From positions 62,001 to 126,000 of the forward strand of contig CANREP010000002.1 in NCBI GenBank assembly GCA_947629685.1: DNA of 64,000 nt, given 5' to 3'. This document shows, in pieces, positions 16,079 to 24,659 of the stretch. This stretch comes from an uncultured Phascolarctobacterium sp. (lineage in GTDB: Bacteria > Bacillota > Negativicutes > Acidaminococcales > Acidaminococcaceae). The position numbers and the translations under genes were made by a program. Below the pieces are notes generated by a model. It was not told the DNA's origin. It saw nothing but the letters and a program-made list of their open reading frames with translations, and ran no database searches. The number at the start of each line of letters is the position of its first letter. Position 1 is the first letter of the stretch.

Positions 16079-17756
16079 TTTCCATAATGAAGAAAACTTA
16101 AAAAATACCGTTGCCTCATCATATCAAAAACGCTCTAAAGTTTTTACTCTGTCACAGAAAATCGTCCTGTTGATTACTTTGGTAGTCTGTGTAGCGCTGC
16201 TGCCTACTTCTGTATTTACCACTATCCGCGTAGCAAAGGTCATTTATGACCGCATCAGTATCAATGCAGTCAGCATCACGACAATCCTGTGTAATTCACC
16301 CGAAATTCATAAAGGTCTGATGCAGACTAATGATGTCCCGGACGAAGAAGTGGACAAGATGATGCAGGATTATGTAAATGATGTTGATAATTCTGATGAA
16401 GCCAGCGTGGCAATCTTTGACAGAAATCATAATCTCCGCGTTCTGTATAATCCGGGCAAATTGGAAGATTTTCAGAAAAGCGCTCAGGATATAGTGTATA
16501 AGTATGCCTCTGACGGAAATATCAGCTGGCAGGAAAATTATAATATGCCCAATAAAGCGCTTGGCTTTATTAAAGATAAAAACAATCAGACGATAGGGTA
16601 TGTTGTTACAGGTTATTCTGACAGTATTTTTAATGATTCCACAATGGATTCTGTGTTTTTCCTGTTGTTTATGACTTTTGTCGGGCTTTCCGTTGGTATT
16701 GCAGGAGCTATGTATCTGGCGCGTCATATCAAAAAAGTACTTTTTGGTCTGGAGCCGGAAGAAATAGCCGCCTTGCTGCAGGAACGTAACGTACTCTTGA
16801 ATTCCGTGCGAGAGGGCGTTATAGATGTTAATAACCAGGGGATTATCACTTTGGCTAATACTGAGGCTAAAAATCTGCTGGCGCAGGCCTCCATTGCCGA
16901 TGCGGAGCAGCTGGTAGGTAAGAAGGCCAAAGAAATTTTAAATAAAATCAATTTTGATGATATTATCGAAAATGGCAGGGTTTTATCTGACGCCGGCACC
17001 AAGATTGGCAATACCATATTTATTGTAACAGCCGTACCGCTGATGCTGGAAAAAAATATCCTTGGTGCAGTTGTTACTTTCAGAAAAAAATCTGTCGTTG
17101 AAGAAATGGCTAATCAGCTTACTGGTTTTAAAAATTATGCCACGGCTTTAAGAGCACAGACCCATGAATTTATGAACAAGATGCATGTTATCATGGGGCT
17201 TATCGATATGAAAGCTTATGACGAGCTGAAAAAATACACGCAGGAAATAGCATATAACAGGCAGTCAGAAGTGTCATATGTGGTAACGCGGCTGAAAGAC
17301 ATTACCTTAGCCGGTTTTATTCTGGGTAAAATGAGCCGCAGCCGTGAGCTGCAGATAGATTTTTCTTTGTCAGATGAAAGTGAGATTCATAGTGATTTAG
17401 AAGTGCCGTCAGTTCATGACCTGGTACTTATAATAGGTAATATCGTAGAGAATGCGTTTGACGTTCTGAAAAAGTTTCAAGGTGAACGCATAGTTAATCT
17501 AAGTATTCTGGATTTTGATAAAGAAATTGTTATCGTCGTAGAAGATTCCGGGCCAGGCATGACGGAAGAAGTGCGCGAGAATATTTTTAAGCGTGGTTAT
17601 TCCAGTAAAGGCGAGTGTCACGGCTTTGGACTGTATCTGGTAAAACAGAGCATTGATAATCTTGACGGTACCATAACTGTGGAATCTGTTCCAGGAGAAG
17701 GTACTACATTTACTATCAGACTGCCAATAAAAAAGGATGGTGAAGCAAATGATTAA
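16062..17756 (+). CDS. CitA/DcuS-type sensor histidine kinase
   Basis: This 564-residue membrane kinase has a membrane helix at about 33-53, an extracytoplasmic PDC-like sensor domain (about 55-192), a second membrane helix (about 197-220), a PAS domain (about 235-345), the CitA/DcuS-type H box with His368 (RAQTHEFMNKMH) and a C-terminal HATPase domain with N box NIVENAFDVL and GHGFGLYLVK-like ATP lid (CHGFGLYLV). Such kinases sense C4- or C6-carboxylates. I could not match the classical ligand residues, so the signal is unknown. ATG 16062 lies inside the prfC end; it overlaps the regulator gene by 8 bases. Confidence 0.93.
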   Translation: MLQKFNFHNEENLKNTVASSYQKRSKVFTLSQKIVLLITLVVCVALLPTSVFTTIRVAKVIYDRISINAVSITTILCNSPEIHKGLMQTNDVPDEEVDKMMQDYVNDVDNSDEASVAIFDRNHNLRVLYNPGKLEDFQKSAQDIVYKYASDGNISWQENYNMPNKALGFIKDKNNQTIGYVVTGYSDSIFNDSTMDSVFFLLFMTFVGLSVGIAGAMYLARHIKKVLFGLEPEEIAALLQERNVLLNSVREGVIDVNNQGIITLANTEAKNLLAQASIADAEQLVGKKAKEILNKINFDDIIENGRVLSDAGTKIGNTIFIVTAVPLMLEKNILGAVVTFRKKSVVEEMANQLTGFKNYATALRAQTHEFMNKMHVIMGLIDMKAYDELKKYTQEIAYNRQSEVSYVVTRLKDITLAGFILGKMSRSRELQIDFSLSDESEIHSDLEVPSVHDLVLIIGNIVENAFDVLKKFQGERIVNLSILDFDKEIVIVVEDSGPGMTEEVRENIFKRGYSSKGECHGFGLYLVKQSIDNLDGTITVESVPGEGTTFTIRLPIKKDGEAND

Positions 17757-18453
17757 TGTTTTAGTTGTCGAAGATGACCCCATGGTAGCCCAACTGCATG
17801 AACATTATCTAAGTCAGATTAAGGGATTCCAGTTATGCGATATTGCCCGCAGCGGTGACGAGGCCTTAAAACTTTTGCAGACTAAAGAATATGATTTGCT
17901 TATTTTAGACGTCTTTATGCCTTTTATGGACGGATTACAGATGCTGGAAAAAATCCGTGAATCTAAGTATGATGTGGACGTCATCATAGTTTCCGCAGCT
18001 AACGATAAGGATAAAATCAAACAGGCTCTAAGGTTAGGAGCAGTAGATTATATCATCAAGCCGTTTGAATTTGAAAGATTCAATCTGGCTCTGAGCAATT
18101 ATCAGAAGCGCTATCACATTGTAGAAAATCAGGATGTACTTAAACAGTCCGAACTGGACAAAACTATCATCAAGCATGAGAAGGAAGCTGTCGTAGCTCT
18201 GCCTAAAGGACTTGATAAGCATACCCTTTCTACTGTCTGGGATTGTATAGTGACTTTTGACGGTATGTTTACGACGGAAGAAGTATCCGCCAAAGTAGGC
18301 ATTTCCAGGGTATCAATCCGTAAATATCTTGAATTTCTCAAGACGCTTCATCTGTTAAAGCTCGACCTGCACAGAGGCAGCGTAGGCCGCCCCGTATACA
18401 AATATCTATGTGTAGATAAGCAGAGCGATTTATTAAATGTGTATATTCAGTGA
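17749..18453 (+). CDS. CitB/DcuR-type response regulator
   Basis: The 234-residue regulator has a receiver domain (residues 1-120) with acidic pocket E8-D9-D10, phosphorylation site Asp54 (LLILDVFMPFMDG) and conserved Lys near residue 104 (IIKPFE), and a C-terminal helix-turn-helix of the CitT/DcuR kind (VSAKVGISRVSIRKYLEFL). It is the partner of the overlapping kinase. ATG 17749 is preferred to ATG 17737 because GGATGGTG lies about 6 bases before it and the product then begins MINVLVVEDD like its family. No transporter or carboxylate gene lies next to the pair, so its targets are elsewhere. Confidence 0.93.
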   Translation: MINVLVVEDDPMVAQLHEHYLSQIKGFQLCDIARSGDEALKLLQTKEYDLLILDVFMPFMDGLQMLEKIRESKYDVDVIIVSAANDKDKIKQALRLGAVDYIIKPFEFERFNLALSNYQKRYHIVENQDVLKQSELDKTIIKHEKEAVVALPKGLDKHTLSTVWDCIVTFDGMFTTEEVSAKVGISRVSIRKYLEFLKTLHLLKLDLHRGSVGRPVYKYLCVDKQSDLLNVYIQ

Positions 18454-18467
18454 GGGAAGATAGAATA

Positions 18468-19202
18468 ATGCAGATAAAAAAGCCTGTAAAAATTTTAGGT
18501 GTGCCTGTACATCCGCTGACGATGGACGAGTCAGTTGCAGCATTAGAAACAAAGCTGCAGAATAAAGAGCAGGCTTTTGTGGTTACTGCTAATGCGGAAA
18601 TCATCATGATGTGCCAGCAGGATAAAGAATATAATTCTATTGTTTCCGGGCAGGCCGACTTGGTTTTGCCTGACGGCGCAGGAGCAGTATGGGCAGGCAG
18701 ATATTTGGGCAATGATATTCCTGAACGTGTGGCGGGTTTTGACTTGTATAACAGACTGTTGGAACTTTCCGCCGCAAAAGGCTATACTGTATACTTTTTT
18801 GGCGGAGCGCCAGGGGTAGCTGAAGCAGCTAAAAATAAGGCTGAAGAGCTTTATCCCGGAGTACAGGTAGTCGGTTGCCGTAACGGATATTTTACTGATG
18901 CGGAAGAAGACTCTATAGTACAGGAGATTAACGCAGCAGCGCCTGACATGCTTTTTGTTGCTTTAGGAGCTCCAAAACAGGAAAAGTGGCTGGTGAAATA
19001 TCGTAAGAAATTGAAACCCAGAATTCTGATGGGTATTGGCGGCAGCTTTGACGTCCTGGCCGGAAAAATGGAGCGGGCACCGAAATGGATGCAGGATGCT
19101 TCTTTAGAATGGGCGTTCAGGCTTTACAAACAGCCGAGCAGATTTATGCGGATGCTGGCGCTTCCCAAGTTTGTGCTCAAAGTAGTATTCAGTCATAAAT
19201 AA
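18468..19202 (+). CDS. WecG/TagA/CpsF family glycosyltransferase
   Basis: This 244-residue protein belongs to glycosyltransferase family 26. Members transfer UDP-N-acetylmannosamine (TagA) or its uronic acid (WecG) to a lipid-linked sugar in making cell-surface polymers. Visible motifs are TANAEIIMMC with the conserved Thr-Ala-Asn-x-Glu, LPDGAGAVW with the catalytic-type Asp, and a GAPKQEKW segment near residue 170. The likely start is ATG 18468; a GTG at 18450 lacks a ribosome site. It follows the response regulator closely and is ended by a terminator. Which surface polymer it serves cannot be told here. Confidence 0.92.
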   Translation: MQIKKPVKILGVPVHPLTMDESVAALETKLQNKEQAFVVTANAEIIMMCQQDKEYNSIVSGQADLVLPDGAGAVWAGRYLGNDIPERVAGFDLYNRLLELSAAKGYTVYFFGGAPGVAEAAKNKAEELYPGVQVVGCRNGYFTDAEEDSIVQEINAAAPDMLFVALGAPKQEKWLVKYRKKLKPRILMGIGGSFDVLAGKMERAPKWMQDASLEWAFRLYKQPSRFMRMLALPKFVLKVVFSHK

Positions 19203-19215
19203 TTTCTTTGATAAA

Positions 19216-19244
19216 TGGACAAAAGGAATTTAGTGTATTATAAT
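19216..19244 (+). promoter_or_regulatory. Promoter for psd-pssA-GT2
   Basis: TGGACA at 19216-19221 and TATAAT at 19239-19244 with a 17-base spacer. The expected start near 19251 lies inside the upstream terminator's left arm, so new transcripts would carry only part of that stem. Confidence 0.75.
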
Positions 19245-19283
19245 AGTGTGATGAAATATGTGCTTTCATCGCACTATTTTTTT
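19242..19283 (+). terminator. Intrinsic terminator after the WecG/TagA gene
   Basis: AATAGTGTGATGAAA (19242-19256) pairs with TTTCATCGCACTATT (19264-19278) with one G-U pair, 15 base pairs in all with a 7-base loop, and runs into seven T residues. Its left arm overlaps the -10 box of the psd promoter. Confidence 0.88.
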
Positions 19284-19344
19284 GCTTATTTAATTACAAG
19301 CTGTACAAAATTGTTTTAAAAGATAAATGAAAGAGAGGATTATT

Positions 19345-19974
19345 ATGGTAATCGTAAAAGATGGGTATCCATTTATTATTGCAGCTATAATTCTTACCTT
19401 GCTTGTGTGGTATTTTCTTGGAGCTGCAGCGGCAGTCATTCCCGGAGTGTTAGCAGCATTCTTTATATATTTTTTCAGGAATCCTTCCAGAACCATGCCA
19501 TATGATCCGAATATTCTGTATTCTCCGGCCGACGGGACAGTAATGGCCGTGGAGGATGTTTTTGATGATGAATATCTGAACGAGCCAGCAACTAAAGTCA
19601 CGGTATTCTTATCTGTATTTAATGTGCATGTAAACCGCAGTCCTATTGACGGTGAAATCAAATATCAGCGTTATACCTGCGGGCAGTTCGTACCGGCTTA
19701 TAAAAAATCAGCTTCTTTTGAGAATGAAAGACATGCTATCGGCCTTGATAACGGCAGGATGCGTATCCTGGTAACGCAGGTCGCAGGGCTTTTGGCCCGC
19801 CGTATCGTATCGTGGGTAACGCTTGGTCATCAGATGAAGCAGGGCGAGTGCTACGGTATGATTAAATTTGGCTCCAGTACAGAGCTTGTTGTTCCCAAGA
19901 ATGTTGAAATAACTGTTAAAAAAGGCGATACCGTAGTAGGCGGCATTACCGTTATGGGGAGGATTAAACAGTAA
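19345..19974 (+). CDS. psd: Phosphatidylserine decarboxylase, short (archaeal-type) form
   Basis: Psd decarboxylates phosphatidylserine to phosphatidylethanolamine at the membrane. The 209-residue protein has two hydrophobic segments (about 9-25 and 27-44), PADG near residue 61, the NVHVNRSP motif at 93-100 and the self-cleavage site FGSSTE, where Gly176-Ser177 would split to give the pyruvoyl group. Length fits the short form of the family. ATG 19345 has GAGAGGA 5 bases upstream, better than ATG 19327. Its stop overlaps the pssA start by one base (TAATG), so the two are coupled. Confidence 0.95.
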   Translation: MVIVKDGYPFIIAAIILTLLVWYFLGAAAAVIPGVLAAFFIYFFRNPSRTMPYDPNILYSPADGTVMAVEDVFDDEYLNEPATKVTVFLSVFNVHVNRSPIDGEIKYQRYTCGQFVPAYKKSASFENERHAIGLDNGRMRILVTQVAGLLARRIVSWVTLGHQMKQGECYGMIKFGSSTELVVPKNVEITVKKGDTVVGGITVMGRIKQ

Positions 19975-20648
19975 TGAATTATCGTCGTATAGTTCCTAAC
20001 AGTATTAGTTCTATTAGTTTGATTTTTGGTATTTTATCTATTTTCAGAACTTTTGAACATGACTTCTTTTATGCTGCTGTGTTCATTATTTTAGCAGTAT
20101 TGGCAGATTCTATGGACGGAAGAGCTGCCCGTTTGCTGGGAGTAAGCGGTGATTTTGGCAAAGAGCTGGATTCGCTGTGCGACCTTGGTTCTTTTGGCGT
20201 TGCGCCAGCAATAATGATTTATTATTACGGAATGACCGAGCTTGGGCTTACGGGACAGATTATTGCTGCCTGCTTTACTATCGGCGGAGCTATGAGGCTG
20301 GCGCGTTTTAATGTCAATGCTGCTACGGTTAAGGGATATTTTCAGGGGATGCCTATTCCTGCCGGCGCCTGCTGTCTGGCTACTTATGTTTTATCCGGCT
20401 ACAGCTTTTCGCCGCTTATGGTTGCCGTCATGACCTTTGTTATTGCCGTCATCATGTACAGTAATGTGAAATTCCCGGATTTCAAGGGTAAGGGCAATCC
20501 TATGTTTGCATTGCCGGTCATTATTGCCTTGCTGCTCGGTGTTTACATGATTTATGAGCGTCCTGCCGCCTGGCCTTTCATTATTATGTTTACCTATACT
20601 GTGGCGGGTATCATCAATTATTTCTATGTGCTCATATTACGAAAATAA
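19974..20648 (+). CDS. pssA: CDP-diacylglycerol-serine O-phosphatidyltransferase
   Basis: PssA makes phosphatidylserine from CDP-diacylglycerol and serine, feeding Psd. The 224-residue integral membrane protein shows the CDP-alcohol phosphotransferase motif as DSMDGRAARLLG followed by GDFGKELDSLCD, with the Asp residues that bind Mg2+ in place, and about six membrane segments. Length is typical of the Bacillus-type enzyme. It overlaps psd by one base and is followed after 38 bases by a glycosyltransferase. Phosphatidylethanolamine as a main lipid fits a diderm Firmicute, which is inference. Confidence 0.95.
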   Translation: MNYRRIVPNSISSISLIFGILSIFRTFEHDFFYAAVFIILAVLADSMDGRAARLLGVSGDFGKELDSLCDLGSFGVAPAIMIYYYGMTELGLTGQIIAACFTIGGAMRLARFNVNAATVKGYFQGMPIPAGACCLATYVLSGYSFSPLMVAVMTFVIAVIMYSNVKFPDFKGKGNPMFALPVIIALLLGVYMIYERPAAWPFIIMFTYTVAGIINYFYVLILRK

Positions 20649-20686
20649 TTGCAGATGATAAAATAGTGAAACAGGGGAGTTAGCTA

Positions 20687-21979
20687 ATGAATACGTATTT
20701 TGATATTATCATGATACCTTTGCAGTTCTTAATCATTTTTTTTACTGTATATTATTTCGTGATTTCCTGGTTTGGCCTGTTTGGCAAGAAAAAAGAAGTC
20801 AAGATTTATGATGAAAGCAAGACCTTTGCACTGGTTGTCTGCGCTCATAATGAAGATAAAGTAATCGCACCATTGGTAGAAAATTTAAAGCGGCTCAACT
20901 ATTCTAATGAACTGTATGATATCTTTGTCGTAGCTGATAACTGTTCAGATAAGACTGCGCAGGTAGCGCGCAATGCCGGCGCTATTGTGCATGAACGTTT
21001 TAGTGAGACCGGCAAGGGCAAAGGTTATGCAATGGACTGGATGTTTAACAGACTGTTCCAGCTGGAAAGACAGTATGACGCCGTTTGTGTCTTTGATGCA
21101 GACAACCTGGTACATCCTAATTTTCTGCGTGAAATGAACAGCCGTCTCTGCAACGGCGAGCGCCTTATTCAAGGTTATCTTGATTCCAAAAATCCGAACG
21201 ATACCTGGATTTCCGGTGTTTTTTCCATCTCTTTCTGGGTTGTAAACCATGTCTGGCATTTGGCAAAATACAATATCGGGCTTTCCAGCTGTTTAGGCGG
21301 GACTGGTATGTGTATTGACTCAGAAATATTGAAACGTTATGGTTGGGGCGCTACCTGCCTGACGGAAGACATGGAATTTACCATGAAGGCCATGATGGAA
21401 AATATCCCTACGACCTGGGCGCATGATGCTATCATTTATGACGAAAAGCCGCTGACATTTAAAGCAGCCTGGAACCAGCGTAAACGTTGGGCACAGGGAC
21501 ATTTTGATGTTGCGAACAGATATCTGGGGCCGATGCTGAAAAAAGCTATTAAAGAACGAAATATCGTAGTCCTTGACTGTATGGTTAATTTGTTTCAGCC
21601 GTACTTCCTTTTGATTTCCACTTTCTTTTTGCTGTGCAGTTATATTTACGAATTCGTTCCTTTCTATGATAATATCCTGTACAGGGTATTGCCTTTGGAA
21701 GTTTGGACGCTGATAGGCTTTGGCCAGTATATTTTCCCCATGGCGGTTTTGTTTAAAATCAGGGCTTCCTTTAAGTCTTGGTGCTATCTGCTTTTATACC
21801 CCATCTTTATTTACAGCTGGGTACCTATAACAGCTTTGGGCTTTATTCATAGAAATGATCATGAGTGGAGCCACACTGCGCATACCAGGGGTATCCATTT
21901 CGACGAGGTACTGATTCCTGAAGATGCAGCCAAGGTAGGTCCCAAACAGGTAGCTTTTGTGAAAAAGCAGCCCAAATAA
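20687..21979 (+). CDS. Membrane glycosyltransferase, family 2
   Basis: This 430-residue protein has an N-terminal membrane segment (about 8-30), a GT-A catalytic domain with VVCAHNED, VADNCSD, the metal-binding DADN motif, TEDMEF and the Q/RxxRW motif (QRKRWAQG), and at least three C-terminal membrane helices. This is the layout of processive or polyprenyl-linked family 2 enzymes such as those for hyaluronan, N-acetylglucosamine polymers or glycolipids. The substrate cannot be read from sequence. It shares a transcript with psd and pssA, so a glycolipid or envelope role is plausible. GGGGAG lies about 8 bases before ATG 20687. Confidence 0.9.
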   Translation: MNTYFDIIMIPLQFLIIFFTVYYFVISWFGLFGKKKEVKIYDESKTFALVVCAHNEDKVIAPLVENLKRLNYSNELYDIFVVADNCSDKTAQVARNAGAIVHERFSETGKGKGYAMDWMFNRLFQLERQYDAVCVFDADNLVHPNFLREMNSRLCNGERLIQGYLDSKNPNDTWISGVFSISFWVVNHVWHLAKYNIGLSSCLGGTGMCIDSEILKRYGWGATCLTEDMEFTMKAMMENIPTTWAHDAIIYDEKPLTFKAAWNQRKRWAQGHFDVANRYLGPMLKKAIKERNIVVLDCMVNLFQPYFLLISTFFLLCSYIYEFVPFYDNILYRVLPLEVWTLIGFGQYIFPMAVLFKIRASFKSWCYLLLYPIFIYSWVPITALGFIHRNDHEWSHTAHTRGIHFDEVLIPEDAAKVGPKQVAFVKKQPK

Positions 21980-21994
21980 ATCATAATTTCCCTG

Positions 21995-22024
21995 AAGACA
22001 CCGAAACAATTCGGTGTCTTTTTC
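21995..22024 (+). terminator. Intrinsic terminator after the GT2 gene
   Basis: AAGACACCGAA (21995-22005) pairs perfectly with TTCGGTGTCTT (22010-22020) around an ACAA loop, followed by a T-rich run. Confidence 0.92.
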
Positions 22025-22055
22025 TTTGCTCCGTACCAGAATGCGCAGGAAAAAT

Positions 22056-22084
22056 TTGGATAAAGAAAGATTTTATGGTATGAT
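22056..22084 (+). promoter_or_regulatory. Promoter for the nucleoside salvage cluster
   Basis: TTGGAT at 22056-22061 and TATGAT at 22079-22084, spacer 17. It lies 37 bases before the first gene; no SAM riboswitch or other long leader is present. Confidence 0.75.
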
Positions 22085-22120
22085 ATATTAGATAGAGTTT
22101 AATTGATAAAGGATGAATCC

Positions 22121-22801
22121 ATGCCTATTAAGGGAATATTATTTGACTTTGACGGAACGCTGGCTAATACAAACGATTTGATTTTAGCAGCATTTGAGCA
22201 TACGTTTTCACGTTTTCTGAAAAGAAAAATTCCCAGAGAAGAAATCATTAAAACCTTTGGACTGCCGCTGGCAGAAGCAATGGCTCTATATGCTTCTTCT
22301 CCTGAAATGATTACGGAAATGCGTGCTGTTTATCGAGAGTTTAATCTCAAACATCATGACGAGATGATCCAACCAATCAGCGGCGTGGCAGATGCCTTGG
22401 CTGCCTTAGATGCTGACGGTATCAGGATGGCTGTTGTCACTTCTAAAAAATCACCTATGGCGCACAGAGGATTAAAATGCTGCGGCCTTGAGGCATTTAT
22501 CTCTGCTGTAGTAGGATGTGACGATACAGTAAATAATAAACCGCACCCGGAACCAATGCTGAAAGCCTGTAAAATGCTGGATTTGCTGCCCCAGGAGTGT
22601 GTATGTGTAGGGGATAGCCCCTATGACTTACAGAGCGGCAAGCGTGCAGGAGCCTTGACTGCCGCTGTCCGTTATACTTCTTTTGAATGGCAGCAGCTGC
22701 TGCGCGAGGGTCAGCCGGATTTCGTTCTGGATAATATGTTGGATTTGTTGCCTATCATAGATAAACTTAATTTTTCTGAGGAGGTAAGACATAATGCGTA
22801 A
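22121..22801 (+). CDS. HAD-family hydrolase, PpaX/Gph-like
   Basis: This 226-residue haloacid dehalogenase phosphatase has the DxD nucleophile motif FDFDGTLANTN at the N-terminus, motif II Ser/Thr-Lys as VVTSKK, motif III Lys in KPHPEP and motif IV GDSPYD. The sequence resembles PpaX-type pyrophosphatases and phosphoglycolate phosphatases; the substrate is not determinable. It opens the salvage operon and overlaps mtnP by 8 bases, so a role in dephosphorylating a pathway intermediate is possible. ATG 22121 has AAAGGATG about 6 bases before it; the GTG/ATA-containing extension to 22103 is less likely. Confidence 0.88.
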   Translation: MPIKGILFDFDGTLANTNDLILAAFEHTFSRFLKRKIPREEIIKTFGLPLAEAMALYASSPEMITEMRAVYREFNLKHHDEMIQPISGVADALAALDADGIRMAVVTSKKSPMAHRGLKCCGLEAFISAVVGCDDTVNNKPHPEPMLKACKMLDLLPQECVCVGDSPYDLQSGKRAGALTAAVRYTSFEWQQLLREGQPDFVLDNMLDLLPIIDKLNFSEEVRHNA

Positions 22802-23591
22802 AATTGCCATTATTGGCGGTACCGGCATTTATGGCCCGGAAGCGTTGAGTGGATTTGAAAGCAGGATAGTTCAGACTCCTTATGGACCTGCTTTGTGCAA
22901 CATCGGAGAAATGTCCGGCAATATGGTGGTATTTATTACCCGTCATGGCGTAGGACATAAAACTCCGCCGCATAAAGTAAATTATCGTGCCAATATCTGG
23001 GCTTTAAAAAGCTTGGGCATCGAGGAAATATTCGCAACTACTGCTGTAGGTTCGCTGAATCCAGAAATGAAAGCAGGCCATTTCGTAGTCTGCGACCAGG
23101 TGCTTGATTTTACTAAAAGCCGGATCAATACTTTTTATGATACACCTGAACGCGGTGTAGCCCATGTAGATTTTACCTATCCGTATTGTCCCGTACTGCG
23201 TGAAAAGGTCATTAACTGCCTGAAGAATACAGATATCGTTTTCCATGAACATGGTACTTATGTCTGCACAGAAGGCCCGCGTTTTGAAACAGCTGCTGAA
23301 ATCAAAATGTTTGCCCAACTGGGCGGCGATTTGGTAGGTATGACCAATATTCCCGAATCGCTGTTGGCTCGTGAGGCGGAAATGTGCTACACGAATTGTT
23401 CTATTGTTACTAATATGGCTGCTGGTATTTCTCCGACGCCGCTTTCCCACAGTGAAGTGGTAGAAGAGATGCAGCGCAGCATTGTAAATATGGAAAAACT
23501 TATTTCCGCGTTTATCGCTTATGACGGACTTGTCCACACTGAATGCGGCTGTCATAGCTGTATGGCGGAATTTGGCGGATTCAAGCTGTAG
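22794..23591 (+). CDS. mtnP: Methylthioadenosine/methylthioinosine phosphorylase (MtnP/PNP family)
   Basis: This trimeric-type nucleoside phosphorylase splits 5'-methylthio-nucleosides with phosphate into purine base and 5-methylthioribose-1-phosphate. The 265-residue protein has IIGGTGIYG (phosphate loop), RHGVGHKTPPHKVNYRAN and the GPRFETAAEI and GMTNIPE motifs. Where adenine-specific enzymes have TDYDCW, it has TNMAAG with Asn207, the type seen in 6-oxopurine phosphorylases. That suggests methylthioinosine or a related inosine nucleoside as substrate, consistent with the deaminase mtaD in the same operon; this is inference. GAGGAGG precedes ATG 22794, and mtnA follows after 12 bases. Confidence 0.92.
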   Translation: MRKIAIIGGTGIYGPEALSGFESRIVQTPYGPALCNIGEMSGNMVVFITRHGVGHKTPPHKVNYRANIWALKSLGIEEIFATTAVGSLNPEMKAGHFVVCDQVLDFTKSRINTFYDTPERGVAHVDFTYPYCPVLREKVINCLKNTDIVFHEHGTYVCTEGPRFETAAEIKMFAQLGGDLVGMTNIPESLLAREAEMCYTNCSIVTNMAAGISPTPLSHSEVVEEMQRSIVNMEKLISAFIAYDGLVHTECGCHSCMAEFGGFKL

Positions 23592-23603
23592 GGAAGTGTT
23601 GTT

Positions 23604-24656
23604 ATGACCGAAACCATGCGTTGGGAAAACGGTAAACTAATATTATTAGATCAGACAAAACTGCCGCAGGAAAGTGCCTTGATTTCCTGCGCGGACTATA
23701 GACGTGTAAAAGAAGCAATCAAGCGGCTGGAAGTAAGGGGAGCGCCTGCAATCGGTGCTGCTGCAGCTTTTGCAATGGTACTGGGAGCAAAAGAAGCCGC
23801 TAACCGTCCTGATTTCTTAGGTGCCTTGACTAAGATTAAAGATGATTTAATCAGTGCGCGCCCTACAGCAGTAAATCTGCAATGGGGAGCAGAAAAGGTC
23901 TATAGCCTTGCGGCTGCCTTAAGTGAAGGACTTACTGCGCCTGCTAAGATTATCGACAGGCTGGAACAGCTGGCCATAACAATTTATGAAAATGACATCG
24001 CAGTCAACAAAAAAATTGGCTGTTATGGCGCAGAAATTTTACCCGACAACGCCGTTATCCTGACGCATTGTAATGCCGGAGCGCTGGCAACATGCGGTTG
24101 GGGAACTGCCTTGGGCGTTGTGCGTGCAGCTTATAGCCTTGGTAAGCTGCAGATGGTATATGCCGATGAAACCAGGCCCTTATTGCAGGGAGCACGTTTG
24201 ACTGCTTATGAATTGTCTGAAGATAATATTCCTGTCACTGTCATAACCGACGGCATGGCTGCCTGGACGATGAAGACTAAAGGTATTAACGCTGTTATTG
24301 TAGGAGCTGACCGTATTGCCGCTAACGGCGATACGGCAAATAAAATCGGTACTTACGGTGTAGCCTTGGCTGCTAAAGCACATAATATTCCGTTTTATAT
24401 AGCAGCGCCGGTAAGCACTTTTGATTTTACGCTTGCTGATGGCAGCAGTATACCTATCGAGGAACGCGGAGCCTGGGAGGTAAGAGGCTTTGGGCAGGAA
24501 AAAACAGTACCGCCGAAGGCGGGTATTTTCAATCCAGCCTTCGATGTTACTCCGTCCGAGCTTATTACGGGTATAATAACCGAATATGGCGTTATCAAAG
24601 CGCCTTACAAAGAAAATATTAGATTATTGCAGAAACATCTTGAGGAGGAAAACTGA
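23604..24656 (+). CDS. mtnA: S-methyl-5-thioribose-1-phosphate isomerase
   Basis: MtnA opens the ring of methylthioribose-1-phosphate to methylthioribulose-1-phosphate; related enzymes also take 5-deoxyribose-1-phosphate. The 350-residue protein has the family motifs RGAPAIG near residue 47, HCNAGALATCGWG with the catalytic Cys near residue 160, and VGADRIAANGDTANKIGTY with the catalytic Asp near 240. Length is typical. ATG 23604 follows a GGGAAG site. It stands between mtnP and ahcY; no mtnBCD-type dioxygenase route is encoded nearby, but a class II aldolase is, two genes on. Confidence 0.96.
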   Translation: MTETMRWENGKLILLDQTKLPQESALISCADYRRVKEAIKRLEVRGAPAIGAAAAFAMVLGAKEAANRPDFLGALTKIKDDLISARPTAVNLQWGAEKVYSLAAALSEGLTAPAKIIDRLEQLAITIYENDIAVNKKIGCYGAEILPDNAVILTHCNAGALATCGWGTALGVVRAAYSLGKLQMVYADETRPLLQGARLTAYELSEDNIPVTVITDGMAAWTMKTKGINAVIVGADRIAANGDTANKIGTYGVALAAKAHNIPFYIAAPVSTFDFTLADGSSIPIEERGAWEVRGFGQEKTVPPKAGIFNPAFDVTPSELITGIITEYGVIKAPYKENIRLLQKHLEEEN

Positions 24657-24659
24657 TTC

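Noticed and set aside
22025-22120. Possible SAM riboswitch before the nucleoside salvage cluster
   Set aside because: The space between promoter and first gene is under 40 bases and holds no aptamer-like sequence.
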